Origin: an uncultured Eubacteriales bacterium
Lineage (GTDB): Bacteria > Bacillota > Clostridia > Christensenellales > Borkfalkiaceae
Length of the DNA: 64,000 bases
NCBI GenBank assembly: GCA_900547645.1
Contig: URHP01000002.1
Coordinates: 24,843 to 88,842 of the forward strand
Reading direction: 5' to 3'
Shown here: positions 44,325 to 53,256 of the stretch, in pieces
Layout of the letters: the number at the start of each line of letters is the position of its first letter
How positions within the stretch are numbered: position 1 is the stretch's first letter
Notes under the pieces: model-generated
Databases searched by the model: none
Seen by the model: the letters and a program-made list of their open reading frames with translations, nothing else
Told to the model about the DNA's origin: nothing
Translations under genes and position numbers: made by a program

Positions 44325-45626
44325 TTATAGGATATAATCGATCTTTTGCGCTTCCTGTACGAGATACTCTTGCGAGTAGTCCGTATAGCCTCTGTCTACG
44401 GCGGAAGACTTTACGTCTTTGTCAAACGAATGTCCCGCCCAAAGCATCACCGCTTCGAGGTTGCACCCTGCTTCCTTCGCCCTTGTGATAAAGTTATACC
44501 TCAGCTCGTGGGTATGATGGTTCGGAAACAGGCGTTTGAACGTCGTGTAGATGGTGTTGAGGTTGGTGTTCTTCGCCTTCTCGAAGTCTACAAAGGGCAG
44601 GACGCGGCGGAACACAGGCGTAAAGGGGATGGAGCGTTTGACTTCGCTCCTGCCCATCTTTGTCTTGCTCGTGGTGCAGGTGAGCATTTCCTTTTCGACA
44701 GAGATCGTTTTGAGTTCCGAACGACGCAGCCCGAAGTATAACAGCACCAAAAGCGCCGAGGAGGCTTCGTTGTCCTGATGCCCGATACAGAAGTCGACGA
44801 GCTTCTTCTCCTCTTCCCGCGTCAATGCAGAGCCTTTCTTTGGTTCATAGTAAGGAAGGACGATCTTCTTCAGCGGGGAAAGGATATGCAGGTCCTCGCA
44901 GGCGAGATCGAAGATGCAGCAGAGGACCTGATACAGCTTCTCGGCGGTGCGGTGCTTGCCCTCGTCGATAAAACGGAAAAGATAGCCTTGCAGCTCCTGC
45001 CGCGTGATGTCCGTGATCGGTCTCTCGCCGAAAACGGGCAGCAGGTTGGTCAAGGACAGCCGCTCGTATTCCTTGCAGGTGCTTTCCTTGCACGTCTTGC
45101 GTTTGATCTCCAGCCATTCGTTTAGATACTCGGCAAAGCGGGCTTTGGAGCGTGCGCCGCTATGTATGGGCCGAGGATCGGGAACAGGCGGCGCATGTTC
45201 GCCCGTCATTTGTGCAAGGAGCTTGGCGGCAAACTTGCGCTTCATCTCTTTGAAGTCTTTGGCGCAGGCGAATACCTTGAAGCCGTCTCTGCGGTAATGC
45301 GCTTCGTAGACGCCTTTATGGAAGCGATAGGGGATGAGCCTGTCTGCACAGGCAAAAATGTTACGATATTTTTCCGGCATGCTTTTGATCTCCTTTTTGG
45401 ATAGAGTAAAGCCGGGTCTTGACTTTCTTCCCAAAGTCATTGCGACGGCGCCTTGCGGTACCGTCTCTTTTGTCGACGTGGGGGAGAGGAGCGCTTTGAG
45501 CGTTTCCAGCGTGACGGAATCTGCCGCCAGCTTCAGAACTTTTGCAGTGAGCGCGTCCTTCGCCTCGCCATATAGGTCGACGGTGTTGATCTGTTTTACG
45601 ATTTGAATGAGTTCTTCTTGTGTCAT
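44325..45626 (-). CDS. Tyrosine integrase of island A
   Basis: 433 residues. Residues 1-165 are an arm-binding part, about 165-270 the SAM-like core-binding domain, 280-433 the catalytic domain: Arg in 'FGLRRSEL', 'HTHELRYNF' (HxxR), His in 'WAGHS', nucleophile Tyr in 'VDRGYTDYSQEY'. Placed with its 3' end toward att copy 1, as in many tRNA-targeting elements. No excisionase gene is evident beside it. Confidence 0.93.
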   Translation of the reverse strand: MTQEELIQIVKQINTVDLYGEAKDALTAKVLKLAADSVTLETLKALLSPTSTKETVPQGAVAMTLGRKSRPGFTLSKKEIKSMPEKYRNIFACADRLIPYRFHKGVYEAHYRRDGFKVFACAKDFKEMKRKFAAKLLAQMTGEHAPPVPDPRPIHSGARSKARFAEYLNEWLEIKRKTCKESTCKEYERLSLTNLLPVFGERPITDITRQELQGYLFRFIDEGKHRTAEKLYQVLCCIFDLACEDLHILSPLKKIVLPYYEPKKGSALTREEEKKLVDFCIGHQDNEASSALLVLLYFGLRRSELKTISVEKEMLTCTTSKTKMGRSEVKRSIPFTPVFRRVLPFVDFEKAKNTNLNTIYTTFKRLFPNHHTHELRYNFITRAKEAGCNLEAVMLWAGHSFDKDVKSSAVDRGYTDYSQEYLVQEAQKIDYIL

Positions 45627-45676
45627 TTTCCTCCTTCGGTTGGTCTATCATCGGCTGAACGGGCCGATGAATTGGT

Positions 45677-45836
45677 TTGTATCCTACCGCGTCGAGACAA
45701 AGCAAATTTTGCGGGCGGCTCGCTTACGCTCGCCGCCGCGCCCGGATGCTTGTCTCTCCTTATCCCGAAAAGTTCTTCGATACTTTTCGGGAGGGTGCAG
45801 TATGGATATACCGCTCTGCGGGTGTTGTATCCTACC
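45677..45836 (-). promoter_or_regulatory. Repeats in the integrase upstream region
   Basis: The 12-mer TTGTATCCTACC occurs at 45677 and 45825, and a perfect 11-bp inverted repeat with 8-base spacer lies at 45763-45792. They may be regulator or excision-factor sites for the integrase promoter. The 261-base gap holds no gene. Confidence 0.45.
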
Positions 45837-45887
45837 ATATTTCCGTTGATTTTGCAATACTTCCGATAAACTTTTTGTGCCTGAATT

Positions 45888-47159
45888 TTATTTTGTCCAA
45901 GAGGACGAATTGCTGCGGAAAGGCGGGCGCGTGCTTTCCCGGCGGCGCTTGGCTGTGTCTATTGCCTCTTGTAATTTATCGGGCGCGTGGGCTATGAGCG
46001 TGCGCAAAGTATCGGCGTCCCGTTTCAAAGCGGCATTCTCTTTTTCCGATGCCTTCAATTCTGTATAGAGCCCGTGCTGGTCTTTGCGGCTGTACTCCAA
46101 CTCTTTTTCGAGCCGCGCGTTTTCTGCAAGGAGCGCGGGGATCTGCTTTTTGTCGGGCTTTTTTCCGCTCGCCTGTCTGAACGCTTCGGCGGCAGCAGAG
46201 AGCGGGGCAACTTCGCGCGTCAAACGCTCGCGTTCGCGTTCGAGCCGCTGCGCCTCCCGTTCCGCGTGGGCTTGCCTTCCCTCTGCAAGATCGGCACGGA
46301 ATTGTGTTTGTGCCAATCGTTTCTCCGCTGCGGAAATGCTCGCTTCCGCTTTCTCGATCTGTGCGTTCGTTTGCATAAGTGCGGCGGCTTTTTCCGTCAG
46401 CTCTTTCTCTTGCTGCTGCTTCTGCCATTGATATTTGGTCGTGTGCTTTTTGCTGCTGCCGACCTCGCCGCGCTCCAAGCCGTAGTACCGCGCCACCTGC
46501 TCGTGGAATTCGTCCTGCAAATTCCCGAACGAACCTTGCGCGCCGCGCTGTTCCCAGAATTCCGAAGAGCAGACTTTCGGCTGTTCGAGCCGTGTCCTCT
46601 CGTAAAGGCTTTTGCCGTTTTTGTCTTTTGCCTGAACGGGGGAGCCTTTTTCGTTTCGCAGTACCTTGCCGTCCGCGCCTTTGGCATAGACCTTCTTTCG
46701 TCCTTCATCGACGACGGGGATGTAATAGAGCTGCAAGTGCGGCGTGGTCTCATCTAGATGCACGGCGGCAGACAAGATATTCCGATCGCCGCCGTGATAG
46801 CCGATCTGCCGTTTCAAAAAGGCGTAACTGTCCGCAAAGAACTTTTGCAGTTCCAACGGGAGGGGTTCGCCGGGAACATAGCCGCGCTCCTCAAAGAAAG
46901 CCTTGTCGCTCGTGACGATGACGCCTTCGAAGGCAACGGCCTTCTTCGTCTCCTTGAAGGTCGCGTTGAGGGTTTCCATCGTCTGCTTCCACTGCGCGTG
47001 GAGACCGCCCTCCGATTTTTTGAAATAGTAGTTGAGCGGCGTGCGCTCGCAGTCGATGTCCTCATTGCGGTGGCGCTTCGCGGTGCGTTCCGTCTCCGCG
47101 CCGATCTTCCCGAGATCGCCCTTTGAAAATTTTTCGATCCGTAATACCTGATAGCTGAT
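45888..47159 (-). CDS. MobV/Pre-type relaxase with apparent AUC start codon
   Basis: 423 residues if translation starts at ATC 47159, seven bases after AAAGGAGG. From there it reads 'SYQVLRIEKFSKGDLGKIG', the standard MobV N-terminus, through 'RHRNEDIDC'. The first ATG (46979) would delete these 60 residues and has no site. Relaxase motif HLDETTPH (His134, Asp136, Glu137, His141). C-terminal half is a long coiled coil (about 240-400). It nicks oriT for transfer using a helper's conjugation machinery. Either AUC is used or ATG mutated to ATC and the gene is impaired. Confidence 0.85.
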   Translation of the reverse strand: MSYQVLRIEKFSKGDLGKIGAETERTAKRHRNEDIDCERTPLNYYFKKSEGGLHAQWKQTMETLNATFKETKKAVAFEGVIVTSDKAFFEERGYVPGEPLPLELQKFFADSYAFLKRQIGYHGGDRNILSAAVHLDETTPHLQLYYIPVVDEGRKKVYAKGADGKVLRNEKGSPVQAKDKNGKSLYERTRLEQPKVCSSEFWEQRGAQGSFGNLQDEFHEQVARYYGLERGEVGSSKKHTTKYQWQKQQQEKELTEKAAALMQTNAQIEKAEASISAAEKRLAQTQFRADLAEGRQAHAEREAQRLERERERLTREVAPLSAAAEAFRQASGKKPDKKQIPALLAENARLEKELEYSRKDQHGLYTELKASEKENAALKRDADTLRTLIAHAPDKLQEAIDTAKRRRESTRPPFRSNSSSWTK

Positions 47160-47558
47160 AGTTTGTCCTCCTTTGATTTTATTTGCCCCTGCAAAGACAG
47201 ATACAGTCGTATCTTTATCTCACTAAGATACAACGCTTCGCTTATGTATCCCGTTCGCCCTTGCAGGGGGCTTTTGCGACGGATTGGCTTGCCTTGTTTG
47301 CTCTTGTCATCACCTCCGAAGTTTATTATTTGCAGAGAACCTGTTCGGTCGTCCGCATCGCTTGCCCTGTTCGGACAATGCAAAAGCCCGGCCGCTGTGT
47401 GCGGTCGGGCTGCTTCCTATTACGTTGATTAGAGGCGTGTAACAGTTGGGATAACTTGGTACAACCATTATGGCTTTTGAGGCTGCATTTTAGCCGTTTT
47501 TCGCCTGTTTTAGCTGTTTCTTTCGGGAATTGTGTGGCGCTTTCATACCACTTGCGCG
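47160..47558 (-). other. oriT-like intergenic region upstream of the relaxase
   Basis: No gene in these 399 bases. Nested inverted repeats: 9-bp arms at 47186-47194 and 47261-47269; inside them a 7-bp hairpin (47209-47215 with 47225-47231) whose minus-strand loop reads AGTGAGATA. The pMV158-type MobV oriT also places a short hairpin with TAGTGTG/TTA just before the mob gene. 47385-47411 is a separate terminator. The rest (47412-47558) shows nothing clear. Confidence 0.5.
47385..47411 (-). terminator. Terminator after the polymerase-like gene
   Basis: An 11-bp stem (one wobble pair) with loop TGTGT on the plus strand, then TTTT on the minus strand. Confidence 0.7.
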
Positions 47559-50126
47559 TCACTTCATTCTCATTTTTCGGTGCTTTTTTGTAAATTTTCT
47601 GCCATATAAGGTATACTCTCCGCTCTCGTCTTCCACGACTTGCAGAGCCGTGCCGTTGTACAATTCCCATAAGAGTTCCGAGAAGATGGGATGGTTGATG
47701 AGCGCCGCATAGATGCGCCAGTCCGCCGCGCTGTTTTTCTCGTAGCGGCGAAGGACGAGGATGAGCACGTTTTCGTTCGTCAGCCATTTGGAAACTTGTT
47801 TATCGCGCTCCGCCTTGATATCCGCGATCTGCGCATACAGCACTTCGCGCTCCTGCTCGTCCGCCGTCCTTATCATCTGATAGAGGCGGTTGACCGCGGC
47901 TTTGCTCTCGCCGATGATCTGCACGATCTTATCCTTATGCCTGTATTCCGTGGCATTCCCCGAACTTATGTTATACGATAAGTTTGACGAGATCGGGCGA
48001 TACACCTCATATTGCTCCCGACCTTTTCGGAAATGGAGCTTCTTCACCTGCGCATAGAGGTAGTCCATCGCCGTGTGGTAAAAGGCGTATTGCTTTGTCT
48101 TGCGCTCGTCGATCTCTGTAAAGAACTGCGGCGAAGGACGGGCGTACTTCTTGCGGAGCGCCGTCAGTTCCTTGCTCACACGGATGTTTTCAAAGGTGTG
48201 CTTCGCCTTGTCGATCTCCAACCCCGAAAGCACCGCGAGCTTGCAGATGTCTGAATAAATCGCAAGTATGTTTTCCTCATCTGCGCCCTTATAAATCTCA
48301 TCCCACAGAATGCTGTTGAGCTTTTGCGAGAGGTTGACGATCTCGCCGATCTTATTGACGCTTGTATCGTGGTCGAGCTCGGCAAGCGTCTGCTCCGTCT
48401 TTACCTCCGCTTGGATATTGCACACGGGAACTTTGAAGGTGCCGTTATATCGTTCGGCGGCGCTTACCAAGAGCGCGTCGTCCGTTATAAGCATGGTATC
48501 CGAATCGTAGTCGCAACCGTTCAATCGCTGCTGGAGATTTTCGCCGATGGCATTGACGCAGACGATGTTTTCGCCCAAATCAAAGTAGCTCCATACCCCG
48601 CCGCCGAGAGTATTTTCCACGCAGTACAAGTTGCCCATCGTGATATGCGGCGAGCGCGCGCAGAGCAGTTTTGCGCCGTCAGCAAAGCGTTCGCTGCGAA
48701 CCTGTCCGGGCTTTAACTCGGGGATCATCTCCTCGCCTGCGAGATATTTCAATAGCTCGGGGCCGTTGCCGAAGAGGGTAGCGTTGGTGCCGTTCAGAAG
48801 GATATGTCCGCACTTCAACCGCTCTTTCAAACTGCGCACGACGTCAGAGCGGAAGTTGGCATAGAGCGCTGTTTCATCAAAATACGGGTAATTATGCAGA
48901 AGCGTGAAGATGACGTCTGCGCGCTCCGCAAGCCCGTCCTGTTGCTCTTCTTCGCCGTCTTTCTCGCGGGCGAATGCGTCCGTAAAGTGATAGCGCATGA
49001 AGTCGGTATCCTTCCGCAAAAGGGCGATATAGTCGATGCTCGGCTGCAAAAGAGTACGCACTTCCTCTTCCGTGAGCGGGAGCGTGTTCAGAAGCTGATA
49101 GCTCGACTGCACCATCTTTCCGTGGAAGAAGCGCGTAGGTTGATCCCACTTGACGACGCCGAACGTGCCGTCCGTATGCGCCGCCCATTGTTTTATGTTC
49201 TTCTCCGAAAGCCCGCCCGCAAATTTGAGATATTTCAGGCTGTCGGGCGTCGTCACCATGACGATCTGGGCTATATCGTCCGCAAGCGTGACAAAACCGC
49301 GCACTTTCAGATCGCTTAGAGTGATATGTTTATCCGCAAACCATTTCTGTAATTTTGTGCGGAAAGCGCACGATTTGAAGAACTTGTTGCGGAGGAGCAG
49401 CATGTGCTTGTCCGCATAGTTTCCCGCAAACAAGCTCTCGTCCAACAGGCTTTCACCGTCCCAGATGTCGTTGGCGATCTGCGCGTTCTTCTGCTCGGCG
49501 CAGAGGCTGCCGTCTTTGATCTCCACGGAGACGACCTCTTCCGTAAACGTGCTTTTTAAGTCCGGCACAAAGAGGATGCCTTCAAGCGGGATATCTATTG
49601 TGCCTTTGACGGAGGAAAGGGAAAGCGCTTTATACGATTCCCACGAGGCAAGGTCTTTTGATGCTTTCAAGCCGCAGTCGCTCCACTTGTTCATGGCGCG
49701 GAAGAGGCGTTCGTCGATAAACAGGCACTTGCCCTCCCGCGAGCTGCCCGCGCTGCGCTTGTATCTTACATACCGAACACCGTTCACGCAGAAACCGTTT
49801 GCGTAAAAATGCTCGCGCAAAGCTTTGAGGTTGACGGGCTTGCCGCCTTCGGGCTTAAATACATAATTGAATTTGACATTGACGACGGCGAGCGTGTAGG
49901 CGTTGCCGTACTCATCCGCAAAGGAAAACTTCTTGCGGCAGACGCGCGTATAGGTTTTTTCCAGCGCCGCGCTGTCCAAAGAGTTGTCCAGGAACACCTT
50001 GAACAGACGAAAACAGGCGTCGCTGCTTTTTTCGGGCAGTTGAACCCCGACCGCGGTGCCGTTTTCCCGTTCGGCCTTATAAATCTCCGCCCCCTCGACG
50101 GACAAAATGCGATATCCTTTGTGCAT
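47559..50126 (-). CDS. Large protein with double-psi-beta-barrel RNA polymerase/RdRP-type active-site motif
   Basis: 855 residues from ATG 50126, which has no Shine-Dalgarno site but lies 6 bases after a -10 box. Residues 537-546 read 'NGCDYDSDTM', with Asp539, Asp541 and Asp543 forming DxDxD, the metal-binding signature of single-chain DPBB polymerases (YonO of phage SPbeta, eukaryotic silencing RdRPs, and RpoC as DFDGD). About 45 residues earlier stands 'RSPHITMGNLYCVEN', comparable to the 'RNPCLHPGD' strand block of RdRPs. The rest has no recognised domain. Bacterial members are known from phages and mobile elements; function here unproven. It could make RNA or prime replication of the island. 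Confidence 0.7.
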   Translation of the reverse strand: MHKGYRILSVEGAEIYKAERENGTAVGVQLPEKSSDACFRLFKVFLDNSLDSAALEKTYTRVCRKKFSFADEYGNAYTLAVVNVKFNYVFKPEGGKPVNLKALREHFYANGFCVNGVRYVRYKRSAGSSREGKCLFIDERLFRAMNKWSDCGLKASKDLASWESYKALSLSSVKGTIDIPLEGILFVPDLKSTFTEEVVSVEIKDGSLCAEQKNAQIANDIWDGESLLDESLFAGNYADKHMLLLRNKFFKSCAFRTKLQKWFADKHITLSDLKVRGFVTLADDIAQIVMVTTPDSLKYLKFAGGLSEKNIKQWAAHTDGTFGVVKWDQPTRFFHGKMVQSSYQLLNTLPLTEEEVRTLLQPSIDYIALLRKDTDFMRYHFTDAFAREKDGEEEQQDGLAERADVIFTLLHNYPYFDETALYANFRSDVVRSLKERLKCGHILLNGTNATLFGNGPELLKYLAGEEMIPELKPGQVRSERFADGAKLLCARSPHITMGNLYCVENTLGGGVWSYFDLGENIVCVNAIGENLQQRLNGCDYDSDTMLITDDALLVSAAERYNGTFKVPVCNIQAEVKTEQTLAELDHDTSVNKIGEIVNLSQKLNSILWDEIYKGADEENILAIYSDICKLAVLSGLEIDKAKHTFENIRVSKELTALRKKYARPSPQFFTEIDERKTKQYAFYHTAMDYLYAQVKKLHFRKGREQYEVYRPISSNLSYNISSGNATEYRHKDKIVQIIGESKAAVNRLYQMIRTADEQEREVLYAQIADIKAERDKQVSKWLTNENVLILVLRRYEKNSAADWRIYAALINHPIFSELLWELYNGTALQVVEDESGEYTLYGRKFTKKHRKMRMK

Positions 50127-50132
50127 GGGTAT

Positions 50133-50162
50133 AGTATAGCATAAATGAACGGGCTAAATCAA
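50133..50162 (-). promoter_or_regulatory. Promoter of the polymerase-like gene
   Basis: TTGATT and TATACT are 18 bases apart on the minus strand. The -10 box ends 6 bases before ATG, so the message is probably leaderless. Confidence 0.6.
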
Positions 50163-50267
50163 TCTGCCTTATAAATTTTCGTACATTGATTGGATGCAAG
50201 ATATGCTTCCTCTACTTTTCGCGTGATAGCAGGAAACAAAAAGTTAAAAGTTTTTTCAGAAATGGTA

Positions 50268-50313
50268 TTGACAAAGGACAAAATGTATGATATACTGCAA
50301 TTACTTAATAAGT
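50268..50313 (+). promoter_or_regulatory. Promoter and operator of the starch-binding lipoprotein
   Basis: TTGACA (50268) and TATACT (50291) are 17 bases apart. The palindrome ACTTAATAAGT (50303-50313) covers the start site; a likely operator for the LacI-type protein encoded at 52342. Confidence 0.65.
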
Positions 50314-50413
50314 TAAGTTAAAGAAAGGGGGAGACGAAGCAGGAAAAATCGAGGCTTGTAAACCGGCAAAATTAGCGCACAGCGCGATAAAAATGAAAAG
50401 ATAAGGAGGCATT

Positions 50414-52291
50414 ATGAAAAGGAAACTGCTGCTTGGTTTGACTGCGCTTCTCGCGGTATCGGCGTTAAGCGTCGGTCTGGTCGCCTGCCGTCCGACAGAG
50501 GATGTGGATGACGGAAAACTCACCGTGACATTCTATGACGGCGAGATGGTCTTAAAGGAAGTCGAAGTGGACGAGGGCTCGACGGTGACGGAATATACGC
50601 CCGAAAAAGAGGGCGGATATACGTTCGTCGATTGGTTTGCAACGCCCAGCTTCAATCATCGTTTTGACTTCGAGGAACCGATCACCGAGGATACGAGCGT
50701 CTTTGCGGGCTTCTCGCTCTACGAAGAGGATACGCGCGAGTTTTACATCGTCGGTACGGGAACGAGCAAGTATCTTCTCGGGCAGGATTGGGGCAAGAAT
50801 CTCACGGACGAACACAAACTCACCCGCGTCGAGGGCAAAAACGAATACACCATCACCACCGATCTGATGGAGGGGGATGAGTTCCAGTTCGCCATCAACG
50901 GGCTTTGGCACAACAAGCGCGGATACGGGTATCTTGCCGACAACAAGCTTGAGGACGGCACGCAGGTGTTCAACGGAACGGGCGGCGGTCTCGGCGAAGT
51001 GACGTCCAAAGGGCAGAACATCCAGGTGCTGCACTCGGGCAACTATACGCTGACGCTCAAGACATATCCGCATGAGGACTTCTATAATACCGACGATCCT
51101 TCCTATTCGGACGATCAGAAAGAAGTTTATAATTTCGGTCTGTTCGATCGGATCGAATGGGTGCGGAACGGTGATCCCGTCGATCCGCCTACGGTCGTTG
51201 TCGATTACTACATCAAGGGTGCGAACATCACCGGATGGCAGGATATGTGGAACAACGCCACCAAAATGACGAATACGGACGGCGTCTATACCCTGACCGT
51301 CTACCTGGAGCAGGGCGAGGAGTTCATGTTTGCCTCCACGAATACGATCGGCAGCGTGACTTCGAGCGGTACTGCTTCCGTTCTGGCGTCTGCGCTGGAT
51401 GATGCAAGCAAAGACCTGTTTACGGGTGAGCGCAATATGGTCGCCGCCAAGACGGGGACGTATACCTTCACCTATACGGAAGCGACGGGCGTTCTTTCGG
51501 CGACCATCGACGAGGAAGCCTTGCCCGAGGCGCGCGATTATTATCTGGACGGCACGTTTGCGGGCGCTTGGGGCGACACGCTGTACGGGCCCGAGGCAGA
51601 CCGTCAGCCCGGACCGAACGGAAGTTCCCTGTTCATCGACGACTATAAACTGACCGAAACTGCACAGGGCTCCGGGATCTACCAAATCCTCGGCGTGGAA
51701 CTTCCCGCAGGGGCAGAACTCATCATCCAGTCTTATAAGGCGGGAGCGGCAGAGCCCGGACAGTGGGATACGGAAAACTATGCGCTGCTCGGGACGTACA
51801 ACAGCACCTATCTGCTGCCGAAGCTTACGGATACGAGCGATTTCGGCGCAGTGAGCGCGACCAATAAAAACATTTTGGTCAAGACGGCGGGAACATACAA
51901 CATCACCTTCGACAGCTATTCGCAGATGATCACCATCAACGACGGCTTCGATATCTACATCAAAGGCGGCATGAACAACTGGACGCATAACTATGCGGAC
52001 GAATGGCGCATGACGCAGAATGCGGAAAACGAGATGCTGTATGAGATCACGGTAGAGTTTACGGCAGGGCAGGAATTCGGCTTTGCGCAGTATAACAAGG
52101 GCGAGGACGCTCCCGAACTTGCAGCATCCGGCGGGACGTTCCTCAACAAAACGAAAGCCGGCACCGCCGAGGATACTGCGGACTTTGTCCCGGACGAGGG
52201 TACGAACTTTAAGGCGAGCGTTTCGGGAACATACCGCGTCGTCTATGACGCAGAGAAAGATACCATCGACTTCTACAAAGTGACCGAGTGA
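50414..52291 (+). CDS. Starch-binding lipoprotein with InlB-type repeat and SusE/CBM-like modules
   Basis: 625 residues, ATG 50414 four bases after GGAGG. Lipoprotein signal with lipobox 'LVAC' (Cys25). Residues 35-100 form an InlB B-repeat ('TVTFYDGEMV' to 'FAGFS'). Several beta modules follow, three starting 'YYIKGANI', 'YYLDGTF' and 'IYIKGGMNNW' with aromatic residues, like SusE/CBM26 starch-binding units. It likely holds starch at the cell surface. It is separated from the GH13/ABC genes only by the LacI gene on the other strand. Confidence 0.8.
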   Translation: MKRKLLLGLTALLAVSALSVGLVACRPTEDVDDGKLTVTFYDGEMVLKEVEVDEGSTVTEYTPEKEGGYTFVDWFATPSFNHRFDFEEPITEDTSVFAGFSLYEEDTREFYIVGTGTSKYLLGQDWGKNLTDEHKLTRVEGKNEYTITTDLMEGDEFQFAINGLWHNKRGYGYLADNKLEDGTQVFNGTGGGLGEVTSKGQNIQVLHSGNYTLTLKTYPHEDFYNTDDPSYSDDQKEVYNFGLFDRIEWVRNGDPVDPPTVVVDYYIKGANITGWQDMWNNATKMTNTDGVYTLTVYLEQGEEFMFASTNTIGSVTSSGTASVLASALDDASKDLFTGERNMVAAKTGTYTFTYTEATGVLSATIDEEALPEARDYYLDGTFAGAWGDTLYGPEADRQPGPNGSSLFIDDYKLTETAQGSGIYQILGVELPAGAELIIQSYKAGAAEPGQWDTENYALLGTYNSTYLLPKLTDTSDFGAVSATNKNILVKTAGTYNITFDSYSQMITINDGFDIYIKGGMNNWTHNYADEWRMTQNAENEMLYEITVEFTAGQEFGFAQYNKGEDAPELAASGGTFLNKTKAGTAEDTADFVPDEGTNFKASVSGTYRVVYDAEKDTIDFYKVTE

Positions 52292-52341
52292 CAGAAAGAT
52301 CCCCGCCGCCCGGATCCGGCGGCGGGGAGAACTTTTTTGGG

Positions 52342-53184
52342 TCAGATGCGGATAAAGTGATCGCTGTCGGCGACGACGGTGTGGCCGATCGCCTGCAGAA
52401 CCGCATCCATGATCTTAGGAAGATATTCTTCCATCTGCTTTGAATAGTCGAAGATGTTCAGCCGATCCTCCAAGACATTCAGGATGCGCAGCAGAGAGGG
52501 CTGGGAGACGGCGACATTGTTCAGCTTCGGCAGCACTGCGGGCACTTCATCGGGCTCGGAAAGAAAGATCGTGCCGGGGAGCGCGGAAAGAAGCTCTTCT
52601 TTCAGCCGTTCGTTTTCGGGAGAGATGGCAAGATAGGTAAAATCATCCTGAAAGTGCGCGGCTGCGGCTGCTTTGAGCTTTTGATAGTCGGTCGAGATCT
52701 GATAAAAGAACGGGTCGTCGATGAGGCAGTCGAGGGCGAGCACGGGGATATAGTTTTCCTGCGCAAGCGCATGGAAGTCTTCATCCGACATATTCAGGCA
52801 CAGACAGGCGGAGGCGGGCAGGCGCACGTTGCGCTTATCTTCCGAATAGGAGAGCAGGAAGTTGTTTGCTTCGCAAAGAGGCTGAAAGGCGCGCATGAAA
52901 CACAGCGTCTCCATGCCTTGCAGCCAGGAAACGTGTTTGGATGTGCGCAGCAGAATGGTGTTCGTGCGCAGCATATTCAGCCCGGAAGCATAGGGATTGG
53001 GCGAATAATTGAGATAGTTGATCGCCTGCAGCACCTTTTTCTTCGTCGCTTCGCTGATGTGTTGGTCGGGACGCTGGTTGATGACATAGGAGACCGTTGC
53101 CGTAGAGACGCCGGCGAGCTTGGCGACATCCCGCATATTTGCACGGCGGTGCGTTATTTTTCCATCCTGATCCTTAGCAGCCAT
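52342..53184 (-). CDS. LacI-family transcription regulator
   Basis: 280 residues from ATG 53184; no strong site, but the promoter 22 bases upstream leaves only a short leader. Residues 15-70 form the LacI helix-turn-helix and hinge ('MRDVAKLAGVSTATVSYVIN', 'KKKVLQAINYLNYSPN'). The ligand-binding part is shorter than the usual 270 residues. Presumed regulator of the maltodextrin genes on both sides. Confidence 0.88.
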   Translation of the reverse strand: MAAKDQDGKITHRRANMRDVAKLAGVSTATVSYVINQRPDQHISEATKKKVLQAINYLNYSPNPYASGLNMLRTNTILLRTSKHVSWLQGMETLCFMRAFQPLCEANNFLLSYSEDKRNVRLPASACLCLNMSDEDFHALAQENYIPVLALDCLIDDPFFYQISTDYQKLKAAAAAHFQDDFTYLAISPENERLKEELLSALPGTIFLSEPDEVPAVLPKLNNVAVSQPSLLRILNVLEDRLNIFDYSKQMEEYLPKIMDAVLQAIGHTVVADSDHFIRI

Positions 53185-53205
53185 GAGAATACCGTTTTTT
53201 CCTTT

Positions 53206-53234
53206 AGTGTAACAGAAAAGAAAGGATATGTCAA
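53206..53234 (-). promoter_or_regulatory. Promoter of the LacI-type gene
   Basis: TTGACA and TACACT are 17 bases apart on the minus strand, overlapping the region before the divergent GH13 gene. Confidence 0.7.
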
Positions 53235-53256
53235 GACCAATCATCGGAGGGGCAAT

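Noticed and set aside
45888-46979. Relaxase start at the ATG at 46979
   Set aside because: No ribosome site, and it would cut off the conserved MobV N-terminus that is encoded in frame after AAAGGAGG.
47326-47787. 153-codon minus frame after the polymerase-like gene
   Set aside because: It overlaps the end of the 855-codon gene and the terminator region, with no ribosome site or motif.
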